From Bradyrhizobium sp. SZCCT0231 (GTDB taxonomy: Bacteria > Pseudomonadota > Alphaproteobacteria > Rhizobiales > Xanthobacteraceae): a stretch of DNA of 64,000 nt. The notes below the pieces were generated by a model. The model did no database searches. It was not told where the DNA came from and saw only the letters and a program-made list of their open reading frames with translations. Each line of letters opens with the position of its first letter. Positions within the stretch are counted from its first letter, which is position 1. Shown piece by piece: positions 63,959 to 64,000 of this stretch. The translations under genes and the position numbers were made by a program. The stretch lies in contig NZ_JAFCKP010000001.1 in the NCBI RefSeq assembly GCF_018130245.1, positions 1 through 64,000 on the forward strand. Reading direction: 5' to 3'.

Positions 63959-64000
63959 CTGTGCGACCAACCCTAGCATGGAAATCGTGCCGGGCAAGTG

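Noticed and set aside
63905-64000. Reverse-strand open frame from the right edge (about 31 residues ending VDDLVG)
   Set aside because: It coincides with the conserved parts of the fluoride aptamer, whose bases are explained by RNA structure. The frame is short and has no family likeness.

Overview
The window looks like a chromosomal segment of a Bradyrhizobium-type alphaproteobacterium. The evidence is the high G+C content, a complete form IC (red-type) Calvin-cycle operon in the order cbbR / cbbF-P-T-A-L-S-X-E, FixK2-like boxes, EcfG-like promoters, many small proteins of the rhizobial kind, and abundant palindromic intergenic repeats. No rRNA, tRNA, CRISPR array, transposase or phage gene was recognised.

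Layout. 0-3.5 kb: a TetR regulator with a perfect palindromic operator in front of an MFS exporter, then small membrane or unknown proteins. 3.6-13.4 kb: the cbb cluster, with divergent cbbR and a strong intrinsic terminator between cbbS and cbbX. 13.6-18.5 kb: a PAS-GGDEF-EAL protein, a tandem universal stress protein with a FixK2-like box, and an HtrA/DegP protease. 18.8-34.5 kb: a stress-response region of small proteins around a 2098-residue soluble hybrid histidine kinase carrying eleven 92-residue HAMP units (resembling fungal Nik1), which is followed by a REC-PAS-HWE kinase. Seven GGAAC-N17-GTT elements, the signature of EcfG general-stress promoters, sit correctly oriented upstream of genes here, including the big kinase, a ribbon-helix-helix protein and a PRC-barrel protein.

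34.8-50.9 kb: metabolic and envelope genes: PhoD-like phosphatase, a FixK-box XRE regulator, a PLP aminotransferase, a KefB-type antiporter, a RibBA whose GTP-cyclohydrolase half lacks its zinc motif (RibBX type), glutaryl-CoA dehydrogenase, an MBL-fold hydrolase, an acyl-CoA ligase, an extensin-like protein, an L,D-transpeptidase lipoprotein and CorA. 51-61 kb: Uma2-type nuclease-fold protein, SDR, PdxH, a DnaJ-class co-chaperone, an ECF sigma / anti-sigma pair, FabI, a phosphoglycerate-mutase-like phosphatase, AroC, a class III cyclase and ClpS.

61.4-64 kb: a reverse-strand set MFS - crcB - crcB - DUF190. The leader at the window edge matches the fluoride (crcB) riboswitch aptamer and is followed by an intrinsic terminator. 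This suggests a fluoride-responsive resistance operon that includes an MFS transporter.

The most rewarding non-coding observations are the riboswitch, the EcfG promoter set, the RHH operator overlapping one EcfG promoter, the cbbS-cbbX terminator and the TetR operator. All are read from sequence only; no database search was run.
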